A stretch of 64,000 bases of DNA. It comes from Branchiostoma floridae (lineage: Eukaryota; Chordata; Leptocardii; Amphioxiformes; Branchiostomatidae). Every line of letters begins with the position of its first letter. The first letter of the stretch is position 1. The stretch is taken from the NCBI RefSeq assembly GCF_000003815.2, contig NC_049993.1, forward strand, positions 9,714,624 through 9,778,623, in the 5' to 3' direction. This document shows, one piece after another, positions 1 to 12,500 of the stretch. Below the pieces are notes generated by a model. The model made no database searches. It was not told the DNA's origin and worked only from the letters and a program-made list of their open reading frames with translations. The translations under genes were made by a program, and so were the position numbers.

Positions 1-291
1 CATTTCCTCCTGGGTCCCTCGCTGTGTGCCTGGTCTATATGCATCTTTGTGAGCCTAACTGTTCCATGCCACAAACAGCATGATATTTCACTCCTATAGA
101 GAATAACACAGTTTATGTCTTTGTCGTACTACAGGCTGGACCCTACACTTCTTCCTGGGTCCCTCGCTGTGTGCCCGGCCTGTCCGCATCTTTGTCAGCC
201 TTCGTTTAGCCATGGCCAGTCCATGCCACAAACAGCATGATATTTCACTCCTATAGAGATTAACACAGTTTATGTCTTTGTCGTACTACAG
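1..291 (+). repeat. Tandem copies of AGL exon 1 acceptor edge
   Basis: A 157-bp unit made of intron end, ctacag acceptor and exon start is repeated. A full copy has its exon-like part from 135, and a partial older copy starts at or before base 1. The 135 copy differs from the true exon at few positions, but reads into a TAG soon after leaving the exon-like part. It lies directly upstream of the real exon at 292. Confidence 0.9.
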
Positions 292-511
292 GCTGGACCC
301 TACACTTCTTCCTGGGTCCCTCGCTGTGCGCCCGGCCTGTCCGCATCTTCGTCAACCACCCGCCCGCTGACCGCCCCTTCCGTCGGGACGAGTACTATGA
401 GTTGAAGTGGCAGTATTACTCCCAGAGCCGCTGCGATGATTCAGACAGATACGCTGAGCTGCAGCTGAAACTTGCCGGGTCCTTCCAGTACTTCTTCTCC
501 TATGACAACAG
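292..511 (+). CDS. AGL: AGL exon (window exon 1), N-terminal domain
   Basis: It starts after ctacag and ends before gtagga. The first two bases complete a codon begun upstream. It encodes [11 protein letters not shown] to QYFFSYDN, matching the human N-terminal beta-sandwich region (LGPTL, DDSD, SGSFQY). Its first ~66 bases and the preceding acceptor occur twice more upstream, at about 1-74 and 135-201. Confidence 0.92.
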
Positions 512-3500
512 GTAGGACTAAATAACTTTTAAGTAACAGTTAGTAACACACACGATGTGTTCAGTCATTGTTACTACTGATAACCATTGTCTTTTTACCT
601 TATCACTTTTGTTACATACTGTATTTTATCATATATAGCCAGATAATGAGAAAATCAGGGTAAAGAATGTCTTGAAAATACCATGTTTTCCTGTGTTTGA
701 AACAAAACAGATGTATCTTAGCCTTTTCCAAAGTGACCTAAAACTATTTGAAAGAAATTCACATGATAAAAGGAAAACTTTTCACATGGTCTCCTTTTTC
801 TTCGCCAAAACTTATTCTGGCATGCTAGAAAGGCACTTAAAAGATTTTGAAAGATCCTCAGTTCACACGCAACTTTTTCAATCACAGAAAACCTTTTCCC
901 ATTGCAATTGTATTAAATTGCCTGAGGTTATTGGAAGGTCAGTAGCGCATCTCTGCCTGACAGCAGCGCCCCATTAACAGGCAGTACTTAAAGCAGCAGC
1001 AATCACTCTTCCTGCCAACCTTCCCCCATGAAAGTCAATGTCGACTCTCCAGGGATGGGAACCCTAAGTGATGGCTTAAGCACCTACCTTCCTGGTCTTA
1101 AGTGTTTTGTGGTGTTTTAAAGCACAGATGAGCTGAAGACTTGTCAGTGTTGCACTCTGTAGCTATCCACAACTTCCTGTCGATACAGTAGAGACCAGCT
1201 CAAAAAAGAACAAGGAATAGTCAAGTACCAGAACGTAGGATTGATGTGTTAAAGAATTCGAATTTTTCCCAGTCTCCCAGATCTTTATCATAGAGGTGAA
1301 GTTGTTTTCACCAAGCTGGGCATCTTTGCTGGATAGTTTTAAAGAATACTCGCAGATTAAATGTAGATGTGCAAAGGTTAGGTGTGATGGGTCATTCAGA
1401 CTGTCATAAAACCAACCCTGAATCCATATGGTTTCAGATTTAAACTCTGAATAGAGGCAGTTAAGTTTGTAATTTGGTTTTGGTAACATTCTTCTTTAAA
1501 AATTTATTATTTCCCCCTGATTTTTTCTGTGGTACTTAATTGTTAGGTTATAGTTGCACCCAGTAGCAAAAATGCATGTCAAGCCGTGAGAGTTCTGGAA
1601 AGCTTCAGTTCAGCTGTTAAGGATCGATCAATAGTCTAGAAGGAATCCTATGAAGGGATGTTACAGCAAGGAGAAGGGGGGGGGGGGACAATAATTGATG
1701 GGGAGTAGCTGGAGTTAATGGAAAAGCTGGCGGAAAATCCTTCCGGAAAACAACTCATCGTGCTGACTAGACCACGCCACAATCCGTTACAACCGTTCTG
1801 ACGGGTTTATTACATTGTTAACTTATTTAGAGTGGTTAAACTTTCATCGCTATTGATCCAAAAGGTAGCATGATATTCATGTATCTTTTGAGTTTAGATA
1901 TTTACTTTGGCAACTTTTAGGTTGGGACAACTGTGAATTATTATACACAGGCTGTAGGAGTGAGACTGTGACCACCTACGGTAATAGTCTACATAAGAAC
2001 CACTTGACCAATAAAACAACTTTCTGGTGGTTCATATTTCTACAAATGACACAAATGTTAAGATTGCTGTCTATAGTGGCCACATACTCAAACCATCGTA
2101 AACATTTTTCCATGACAGCTTGTGACTACATTATATATAGCGCTGCTGCAAACTCACAACAACTGATAACACTCCGTTTTCCTGCTGCCGCGAAAGCAAA
2201 TCCCTGCTAATCGAAATGCATTTACAATATTTGTATTTCTTAGTGACTGTTCCCCAAGGTTTTCTATAGCATTTCCCCTTTGAGCCACGCTGTTATGACC
2301 TTTATTCTTCCCCAATCACGGTTGATCCACTGCCTCATTCTGCAGTAAGCTTAGAACCTTAATGTGAAACAAGTCGTCTTTTGCCAATAATTGCTGTTTT
2401 TCACATCTTGCTTGGAAATCGATAACGCTAGGCTTACTTGAATCGACTTGTTAAGATATTGATTGTGAGGTGGTCACCCTCTGGCAAGAAGAAGGGATGG
2501 ACTAGAAACTGAGTAAGGCATCACTTGAGTTATGCATGATGTACTGGAACAGAAAAGGGCAGTTTTCTTATTATATGATAAGGTCTTGATTTCTAATCAC
2601 AGCAAAATGCTACTCTTTATAATTTTTGTCTTTTTCTTAATAAAGATATGGTATACTTTTGCTTTATCTAGAATATATATTTGAAAAAAAAATGCAATTT
2701 TATCTACCTGTCAGGAGTTTATTAACTTGTCTGATCATCATGGAGGCTCATCTGTGTTGGAAGAAATCGTAGTACAATTATGCTAAACTTTCTTCCAACA
2801 TAAAAGTACACACAGATAAAATTTTCAACGACCACCACTGTTGCCTTCTTCAGGATCAATTGATGACCAGTCACTTCAGAATCTTGCCTGATCTGCACAA
2901 AAAATGCTTGTTATAAAATGTTTGTTAACGGGAGGTGCCCCAACACGGTACGCTTTTTCTTGCGCTCAAACTCATGGCGCTCCATCGCTAGTTGCCTGAG
3001 AGTGGTCAAATTTTGATGACTGAATTTTTTACTCATAGATTTGAACAACATACTTGAATAAGAAATGCATTCATGTGGTTCATGAACCTTTCGCGCTGCG
3101 TGTTACAAGCGGCAAACACTGAGAGACAATTTCGTGTATGTAACCTTCCAATTTTGTGCTACGCTGGACGGTGTGCCTAACTCGGTACGCTTTTTTTTAT
3201 ATTTTGCTCTCTTCAGAAGTAAGTGGTAAATCTAAGTACACAGAAAAAAATTAATAGTATGATATTTTAGCTTTCTTTTGACAGTAAAATCGTGACTGTA
3301 TGTACTTCTTGTCTCACATGAGGAAGGCTGTACCTAGAACAATCCAGCTGATGTTTTACGGGCAATGGGCTGAATGCACTGATTGTGAATGCCCGACTAA
3401 AAAAAACATTACGAAAAAACGACACCGCCAACATCAACAAAACTCTGTCTGATTATATGAAAATATCATTTACATCTCTCTGTCAAGTCTTATTTTCATA

Positions 3501-6500
3501 GACAGCACGAATAATTTGTTACAGTCAAATAAATCTTTGGAGCGTTCTCTAGTCTGCCACCTTCACGTCCGAGTACAATGGTGGCAATGTTTATGTCGCT
3601 TCCTTTTGGTTGCTTTTCTACTCAACAAACATTTGAAGACCCATATTCATAGTGTTTTATGGAGTTTTATCTATGTGTATCATGGCAGTTGTGTGACTGC
3701 TTGGATGAGTTCGTATAGTTAGCGACACGAGCCGCCAATACGCAGAGGCCGGTGACCGCAGTGATTCAGCACTGTCAACATTACTGTTAGAATTCTGCTC
3801 TTAAAAAACATGAAGTAAATATGTTAAAGTATACTTGGATTGCAAATTAAAGCTGTGTGCATGGACTTGGTTTATTTACCTTTGTAATCAGCATAGTCAG
3901 TGGCAACAAACACGGTGTACTTATGGATAATAAGATCAGCAAAAAATCCGTACCGTCTTACGACGGGGACCGTCTTAGGGCGGCCCCCGTTATAAGTCTA
4001 TTCTACTCAGCCACAATGTGCATGTGATGTACTAAATAACACAGTTACAGATGTGTCTTCAGCCTTAAGGTGCATCGGAATGCAAGAAATCTCAGAAGAC
4101 CTCTGACCTTCTTCCACTTAACCTGGCGACCCTGAGATCAATAATCATCAATAGCAGTGGTTTAGAACAAATGGCTACAGAACAACACTACCTAATACAA
4201 GTAGAGAATTATTCAATGTAATTCTATCATGTCCCGACTCCATATCTGTCCACCTAGGCCAATATGTATATAATGCTATGCAAATGAGAAGTCGTGCTTT
4301 AACAATGTAAAATACACTATGCCGCCTTATTTTCTATTATGTTAGATTAGTATACTCATGTAGATAGTCCGTAGTTGCTAGCAATACATGTTACTTGCCA
4401 TACATTGTACCTGATACAATCGTTGTGCAATAAACTTGACTTTGTTTTACCTACGAACATACAGTACATTGTTCCATGTTTGCAAATGACTGTGAAAATA
4501 TTACATAGGCCACCCAAATTTATTTTTCTAGGTCTTTGAAATTTAGGCCACTCTAATTTATTTTCCTAGCTCTTGGACATTAAACATGAAAATTTAGCAA
4601 AAGGAAAAGATGGGAGAGTGTTGAGAGGAAAACCAAGTGTGCAGGAAATATAACAGGGCCCTTTAGAAATAGCATCATCCTTCACACCACTTGCTCTTCA
4701 GAACCAAGGACAGTACCAAAATCATTCTGCATCTAAGATGTTTCCAAAATGAAAATGTTCTGTGATGTTTACAACAACTGGCTACTTTCACACCTCATTC
4801 ATTTTACTTCCAAACATACAGTACATTATTCCATGTTTGAAAATACTGTTAAAATGATTATTGTAGGCCACCCTAATTCATTTTCTAGTTCTTTGACACT
4901 TAGACCACACTAATGTATTTTTCTAGTTCTTGGACTTACCTTACTTTACTTGGACATTAAATATGAATATTCAGCAAAAGGCAAAGACTTGGACCTCAGG
5001 CTCTGTTTCCATGTTTTTCCAGTTTTACATTATGTCTCTAATCAAATTAGTGCAGCCTTGAACAGAGAAATTATAATGCTGAAAAATGCTTCAGATGGAC
5101 TGCTCAAAACTATATTATTCTGATATGGCGGAAACAAAGATTGTAACAGGTACAGATGTTAACAATTTTTCTCCTTTGTATTTTTCTGTAGTTAGAATAT
5201 ACAATTTTGACCAATTTGTTCATTCCCTTGTGGTTTAGTAGTTGACATCAGACCTGAACAATCCTTTCCATTTCCTTCTGTGTCTTGTGTTCCAGTCGAA
5301 ACAAGAAGCATAAACAATCCTTACCATTTCCTTCTGTGTCTTGTATAAAACAAGGGGCATGAACATCCTGACCAATTCCTTCTGTGTTTTGTGTTCCAGT
5401 GGAAACATACACAGGAATCATAAAGGATCCTTACCAATTCCTACTGTGTCTTGTATTCCAGCAAACAATCCTTACCATTTCCTTCTGTGCCTTGTGTTCC
5501 AGTGGAAACAAGAAGCATGGTTCCGGGTACTTCGTGGTGGATCCCCTCCTCCCCCTCCCAGGCGGAGACGTTCTGCCGCTGGATAGCATCTGCATCCAGA
5601 CCGTCCTCTCCAAGTGCATCGGCCCCTTCAGCAACTGGGAGAGGTGCGTCCGCGTCTCCAAGGAAACCGGCTACAACATGGTGCACTTCACGCCGATACA
5701 GGTCAGGGTTAACTTGAAAGTTCATCTGTGTTGGTAGAAGTCATTATTGAACTAGTTTAACTGTAATATCCAACACAAAAATTGGTCTCACCCTGAACAG
5801 AGACGGTGGGCGCCATAGACTTCCTGCAACCTATGATCCACTGCTTACTGAGTCACGTGTTCTATCTGCATAACGTGACGTTACGACAGCAGTGGATTGT
5901 TAATTCCTTGACAAAGACTGGTGCTGTTCAGTCAAAAATTTGGGTGAGTCCAATTTTTGTGTTGGATGTTACAGTTAAACTAGTTCAACAGGTCAGGGTT
6001 GGACAATTCCACTAGATTGTCCCGGGCAAGTGAAGATGTCCATTGGGCAAGTGAATGTTCTTCCCCACTTGTCCGATCAGGCAAGTATTAGATTTTTCCA
6101 TGAGATTTTGATATACTTGTTACTTATCACAATTACCGCCTCAAGCATTGGTCAATACAGAAAAATAGAGCCAATAGTAAAAGAATTCCATTGCTGCACG
6201 TCAAAATACATAATGAAAAATGTTAGTTAATTTTTAGGACAAGCAGAAAGCTGGTTTGGGCAAGTAAATTTTGCATGTACCTGCCTGCTAGTACAACTGA
6301 ATTTTAGAAAACTTGTTAAACCCTGCAGGCGCTGGGCGAGTCCAACTCTTCGTACTGCATCAGTGACCAGATGCGGATCAACCCCGCGTTCGAGGAAGAT
6401 GGACGTACACTGACGTACGACGACGTCGGAGAGTTTGTGCGCCGTATCCACAAGGACTGGGGCGTGCTGACGGTCACGGACCTGGTGCTGAACCACACCA

Positions 6501-9500
6501 GCTGGGACAGCCCGTGGCTGGTGGAACACCCGGAATGCGGGTACTGTTTCCCACTTCTGACACCATGTTTCGCCTTCAGGGCTCAAAATACTTTTTTCTG
6601 CATACCTGCACATTTAAAATTACCTGCACCAGACAAATTTTACCTGCACCACTCTGAATTTAGGAAGTATGGATCATACTAAAATTGTTCAGGAACCATT
6701 GCTATTTTTTCTTTTATACTTTATAGGTAGTAATCTGCCCAAAGCCAACAATCTATTCCAGAGTTGTGTTAGTACGGAGTACAAAGTCGTGTGCTCAACT
6801 TCTTAGTCCGGTAGAAAAAGATATTGAATGTCCTTCAGGCATCTATTCAAGTAGAGCACTATCTATTTAATATTCATGTTGGGCTATAACGTTAGTTCCG
6901 TGGGGTAGCCTATATCTGTTGTATTAAAAAATAGGGAGTTTGGGGATCATCAAGTCGAAAGACAATAGTTTCACACAACAACATTTTGAAAATATTTCAA
7001 TTTGAAACCCACGTTCGTCAACCTGATATCCCTAGATAAACAGTTTTTTAATGTAACAGATATAGGTTACACCACGGATAAAGGTTACCTAACGTTACTA
7101 AGATACATAGAGTGGAGGGGTCCTAACAGCTGTCTTACTCTTGTAACAGGTACAACCTGCTGAACTCGCCCCACCTGCGGCCGGCGTACCTGTTGGACAG
7201 GGCACTGGCGTACTTCAGCGCACAGGTGGCGGACGGGCAGTGGGAGGGGCAGGGCGTGCCCGCCAACATCACCAACGATGGCCACATCAGGGTAAGCAAT
7301 AAGCACTTCTGTGGTGGGGACTTTTTGTATGTCCCAACCCAATAACATATAAGTCCTTAGGCAGATAACTGACCCGCTAACATCACCAACGACAGGCACA
7401 TCAAGGTAAGGAACAGACACTTCTGGGTAGGGACCTTATGCATGTCTCAACCCAAATGTAGAAACGTTTTTTAACATATTATTGCTTGAGCAGGTACCTG
7501 GTTGGGCCAAACAGTGGTAAAACTTGGGGTATGTATTGACAGCTGAAATTTGTAAGACTCACCTACGTTAGTCCCAAGAATGTCTTTGTAGTTGGTTTTC
7601 TACTGTGAAATAACAGGAAATGTAACAAGTCTCTTACTCTTAGGAAATTCTTATCATCCTGACCTTTACAACGCCTGATCATCAGCACCAAGGAGAGTAC
7701 CAGAATCATCTTAGAAATGTCTTGTCCTAGCTTACCGGATGTGTATTGACATCAATGACTATTCCAAGTTTTGCTGCTGTGAACCAAATGTATAGAAATA
7801 TAATAGGGCCCTTCAGAAACAACAGAAGTCCTTATTATCCATCACATGCTTTTCAGCACTAAGGACAGTACCAAAATCACCCTGCATCTAAGATATTTCC
7901 GAGACAGAATGTGACAAGACTTATAATTAAACTATGTTGATTTCTACCTTACAGGCTATGGAGCGGATCCTGCTGGAACAAGTCCTGCCTGAGCTGAAGC
8001 TGTGGGAGTTTTACTGTGCAGATGTGGAGGATCTGGTGCAGCAGTTTAAAGAGGCTTGTGAAGGTACGGCTTGCTCACCTTTTTATAAACACCTGATGCT
8101 ACATGTGGTACTACTCATTACACTAGGGTTTAAGTAAGCAAGCAACGCAGGTCACTTCAAAAACTGTAATCTTGGAAACACTGCTAGTATTTCTAGATAT
8201 ACAGTATATACACTTTGTATTGTTTTTAAAAGATGACATCTGCTTTCATGTGTACATAAACCAATTAGGTGACCGCTCACTTTGAATTTGGAAATTTTAA
8301 CTAGCCCCACCATCACATCTCTCTCCACCCTAGTACTTGTAAAAGAGAAACTGTTAACTAAGAGATCACAATCATCCATGTCTCCTACAAAAACCTTAGT
8401 TGAGTCAGACTGAGGAAATTTGTTTGGATAAAAAACTTGAACTATGCAGCCTCAGATGAATTTCTGCATTCTGTAGTGACCCGCAGTCAAAAGACAAATG
8501 TTTCTGCCATCCCACTTCCCTTGGCCCAAAGACGTTTCTGACAGTTAAATCTGCATCGTGCGACTTCCCTTCCTATGAATACCTGAGTAGACAGAGGTGA
8601 AGCTTGGTCACATCTAGTGCACACTGATAGTGGGTCAAATCAATCATACCCATTATACATGTGCATGGCTAGGGGATACAGGAAACACACTTTACGCTCT
8701 GCCTATATTAACCTTATCATTCATGACTGTGCAGTTTTATGACTTTTCTTAACTGGGGCAGAAACAAAAGCTTTTTATTAGTAATTCAGTTGTATTCTAG
8801 TAAGTAAATTCCTTGGTGTGACATTTTGCTCTTTAACTGGGATTTTGCAAGTCCCATGAAATGATTCTTCTATTTGGGCTTGGTTTTTAGTCAATGTCTT
8901 TTGTTAGATTTTATGAGGCAAGTCAAATTGTATTGAAGCCATTCTTCACTATGAAGTCAAAGAAATGCTGTTCTATGTGGATGGTTCAATCCAAGTATGC
9001 TGTAACGAAATTGCACAAATTTGTTGGAAGCTGTGACCCATTGATTGGACACTGTACTTAACTGTAGACCTTTATAGTCTATTTAGTTATTCACATTGTC
9101 AAACATTCATTGACTATTGCTATTGCTCACTTAAGCATTTTATAGAAGAAGGGGTGTGTTAGTTTCTATGTACAAGTGCACTGGTAGAAAGCAGATATTT
9201 ACCTTTTTGATAGACAAAAAGCACACTAGCTGTATCTTCCTACAAGGAGATGAATGTTACATCCTTTTCTTCATCATTTCTTTTATTATCTTTCTTGTTT
9301 TCTTTCGCATACAAGTGCTGCTTAGTTTCTTTTTCTGAACTGTCTCTGTTTTGTCCTCTCTTTTGTGACCTTGACCTTTGGCCTCCCGGTGGAAGCAGCT
9401 CGTTCTCTTGCCACGACTCCTACGCATGGCGCCAAGCCTTCGCATGGTCAAGGTCGGGCCAAGGTCACCGCCACGGACACCGATAACGGTGAAGCAACTC

Positions 9501-12500
9501 TTCGTTAGGCCAAACCAATTAAATTTATTGGTTCTCTAATTTTAAAAAAAATATCTCCAGCTGAAATATCAAGATGACAACAAATCTGAGGGAATGTACT
9601 TTGATACACACAGGTGCTGCCAGCTCTGTTTTTGTCTTGCTATCTCATTAAAATTTCTAAATCTGATATCCAAGAACCAAGTAAAGAAATTGGTGAGGCC
9701 TTCAAGCCATGTTCTTGTCTTTGCAGTCCTGTTGCAGTTTATTTCTCTTGCTTTCTGATCCCAAATGTTTATATTGTAGATCCCACTTATGGTCAGTTGA
9801 TCCCTGGGGCATTTTAGCTTTTATGCTTGGCAGTGAAGCAAATCCACAATCTCCTGTTTGTTTTGCGATTGGTTTGTTTCCCTAACTCACAGCTACATGT
9901 AGCCAGGCCATAGCTGCAGCTTCAATGTCACTGTTACTGTATCACTGTAAAGTGTTTTGCTAACAATTCTAATCGAAAGTTCTACAGGGTGGTCAGCAAT
10001 ATTTTCCAACTACCATTTTTCCTTTATAATCTGTTATTCCTTGTAAGAAAGCCTTCCTGACTACTTCCTGTTTTTTTTTATGGAGTAGCCCTGGGTTCTA
10101 ACAGAATGTTGTCTCACTCTTACAGGGTTCGAAATACACATACTTCACTTGCAATTTGCACATGATTTTAGAGATTTGCACGTAAAAATTTTCTGAACTT
10201 GCAATCTTGCATGTTGAAAATACCTGGCCTATAATAAAAATACTGAGAAATTAAACACCCTATTCTTAGACAGAACAACATGGACGTCTTTCTTTTTTTT
10301 CCTTCCTTGTTTTTGCCGGTAATTTTCTCCGGTAGCTTCACTAAATGTAATAAAAATTCCCCAATTCAAGCTGGCAAGACACACGCGTCATTGGTCCATT
10401 TTTGATGGATGCTAGCTAGAACATTGCAGTATAGACTAGATGTATTATGCATGTAAATTTTTCAAATTGCACGTAAAATTTTTGCCAACTTGCAATTTTG
10501 CATGTAGTAAAAAAAAAGTATTTCGATCCCTGTCTTACATCTGCCATATAGTCTTCCAACTTGTTTTACTAACACCATTACACTACTTATACAAATTGTA
10601 TAAGGCATGAATGTATGCAGAGAGAGTTTATTTAACAACACTGTGTATTCTATTTCTGAATTAGGTAATATAAATTGTTACACTTTGAAGTCATTTTAAT
10701 GAAGTCATCTTGATATTTCCATCTGGCCATTTAACAGTTGGATGATGCTATTCATAAAATTTATTGTTGTGTCAGCTAATTTTTGTTCCAATATCTTCAA
10801 AAGTGTTCAAAGAATGATGTGAATTCGAGTCTTTAACTCAAATAAGCCAGGGTGAACCTACATGTGTTAGTTTGCAATGTACATCTTTCAATCAAATGTT
10901 TCTATCTCTAATTCTGGAGATAAATGATGCCAGGCTCTTTAACTGAGCTTAAGTGCTAAAATGTATCTTCAAAAAGTCTCCAGCCGACTTCCATTACTAC
11001 AAACTACCGAGACTCATTTTGCTGATGTGTCTGTGGAAATTTATTTCTATTTCCAAAGTGTTAGAAGCTCACAAGGGGGAAATCAGCATACACAGACAAC
11101 ACCTGCTATTCCTCGCTGATTGATACTTAAAGAGCAACATACACAAATATGTCTAATGAAACCACAGGGACGCACACCTCACTGTCATCCATCTTTATTT
11201 ACTACCCAAAAGTGGGATAAAACATGCACATGTTTTGCAACTAAGTTTCACATTATATTAGGAACCCCCACACGTGCGATGGTGCGGTATGCGATGGTGC
11301 AAAATCCTTCCGTCTTGAATTGGTGATTCTCTACAAATCACCCGGACTCCAAGAAGAATAGTGACATATCAGTCACTAATGGAGATCTGTATAACCAAAC
11401 CAAACCAAACCAAATATTAGGAACTGTGCCTTGCTAAGTGTTACAGTGGGACACCCTGGGCAGTGTTAGATTTGTCACGTAAACGTTAGAAATTGATAAC
11501 AGTTAATGTAGTAAGGCTGCTTGAAATCATGCTGATCTTGGTATGCATGTAAATGTTACCTGTTCTATAAATGCTTAATTATTACAGTTACTGTTATCAA
11601 TGCCCAACATTTATTTCAATGGAAACCGCACGATCTATTTGCACTGGTTAACCATAACAGTTATTGCTAATTGTTCTAAAATCGTTTTGATTGTTGAGCA
11701 AAGTCATTGCCGGATATATTTTTCTGTTTTTGGAAGCATTCTTAAGAGTGCTTTGGTTTCAATCTCATTTTTATCCAGCTTGAAAAATGTTTTGCTATGC
11801 CATATTGTTTATTGAAATTTTTTTTTTCTTTTATCATGCACCTCCTTGAAATATATTTTGTAAAAACTGTTTGCCAGAGGTTTAAATCATGTCATTGTGA
11901 AAATTTTCAACAATGATATCTCATAGTACACTCTTACCGTCTTCAGAAGTTGGGAATGCTCTACCGGAGGCAGGAGGGAAGAAGTACCAGCTGACTGTGG
12001 TTCAGGACCCGGCTTACCGACGACTCATGAGCTCCGTGGACCTGGGCAGGGCACTGACTATCTTCAACGTGGAAAGGTTAGTCTTTGATTGTTACATAAA
12101 CCAGTAAATTACTTTATTACTTATACCACACCAGCTTTGTATTTTAAGCACAAGCTGTTTAAAAATCTGAGACTGATGGTTTTATCCACACACAGACACA
12201 CACACATGTGCACACACACACAGACACACACACACACACACCAGACATACACACAGACACACACACACACACACACCAGACACACACACAGACACACACA
12301 CACACAGACACACACACACCAGACACACACACAGACACACACACTCTATGAACAAACTGTATTTTTAGCATTACCAGGTTGGTGATTGAGCATTTAAAAG
12401 TGGTATACAGAATCTGTTGATGTACCACAAACATGCACGGTGCTGGAAGAGTGTTCCTGTCCTTGGTGCTGATACAGCTGCTATTTTGCTTAATACACAT

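Larger units (their letters stand above)
512..5502 (+). other. AGL intron 1 (5 kb), no gene seen
   Basis: It is AT-rich with no convincing coding sequence. It holds a possible ~1 kb inverted-repeat element (about 2929-3991), a ~350-bp-spaced direct duplication (4455-4985) and the tandem acceptor array at its 3' end (5255-5502). A G run of about 13 bases sits near 1676-1688. The block with a gggccctt motif at 4640-4770 recurs at 7795-7915 in intron 4. Confidence 0.7.
5702..6328 (+). other. AGL intron 2, filled by two inverted-repeat elements
   Basis: Almost the whole intron is accounted for by a ~245-bp foldback (5747-5990) and a degraded copy of the gggcaagtg-word element (5994-6300). No gene is present. 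Confidence 0.75.
8064..11946 (+). other. AGL intron 5 (3.9 kb)
   Basis: No gene is seen. It carries a CAGGG-ended word-repeat element (10123-10532) and a truncated non-LTR tail (11266-11413). A short GC-richer patch at 9370-9490 contains gaccttgacctttggcc and ggtcaaggtcgggccaag; it has no recognisable coding content and could be a decayed element. Confidence 0.65.

Noticed and set aside
5431-5725. Antisense open frames over AGL exon 2
   Set aside because: They mirror the GC-rich exon on the other strand. The plus-strand exon has clear homology and splice sites.
9250-9486. Overlapping open frames around a GC-rich patch in AGL intron 5
   Set aside because: No homology, and it is absent from the AGL protein, which is complete without it.
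12089-12500. Long open frames on both strands rich in THTQ or CVCV
   Set aside because: They are translations of the CA microsatellite.
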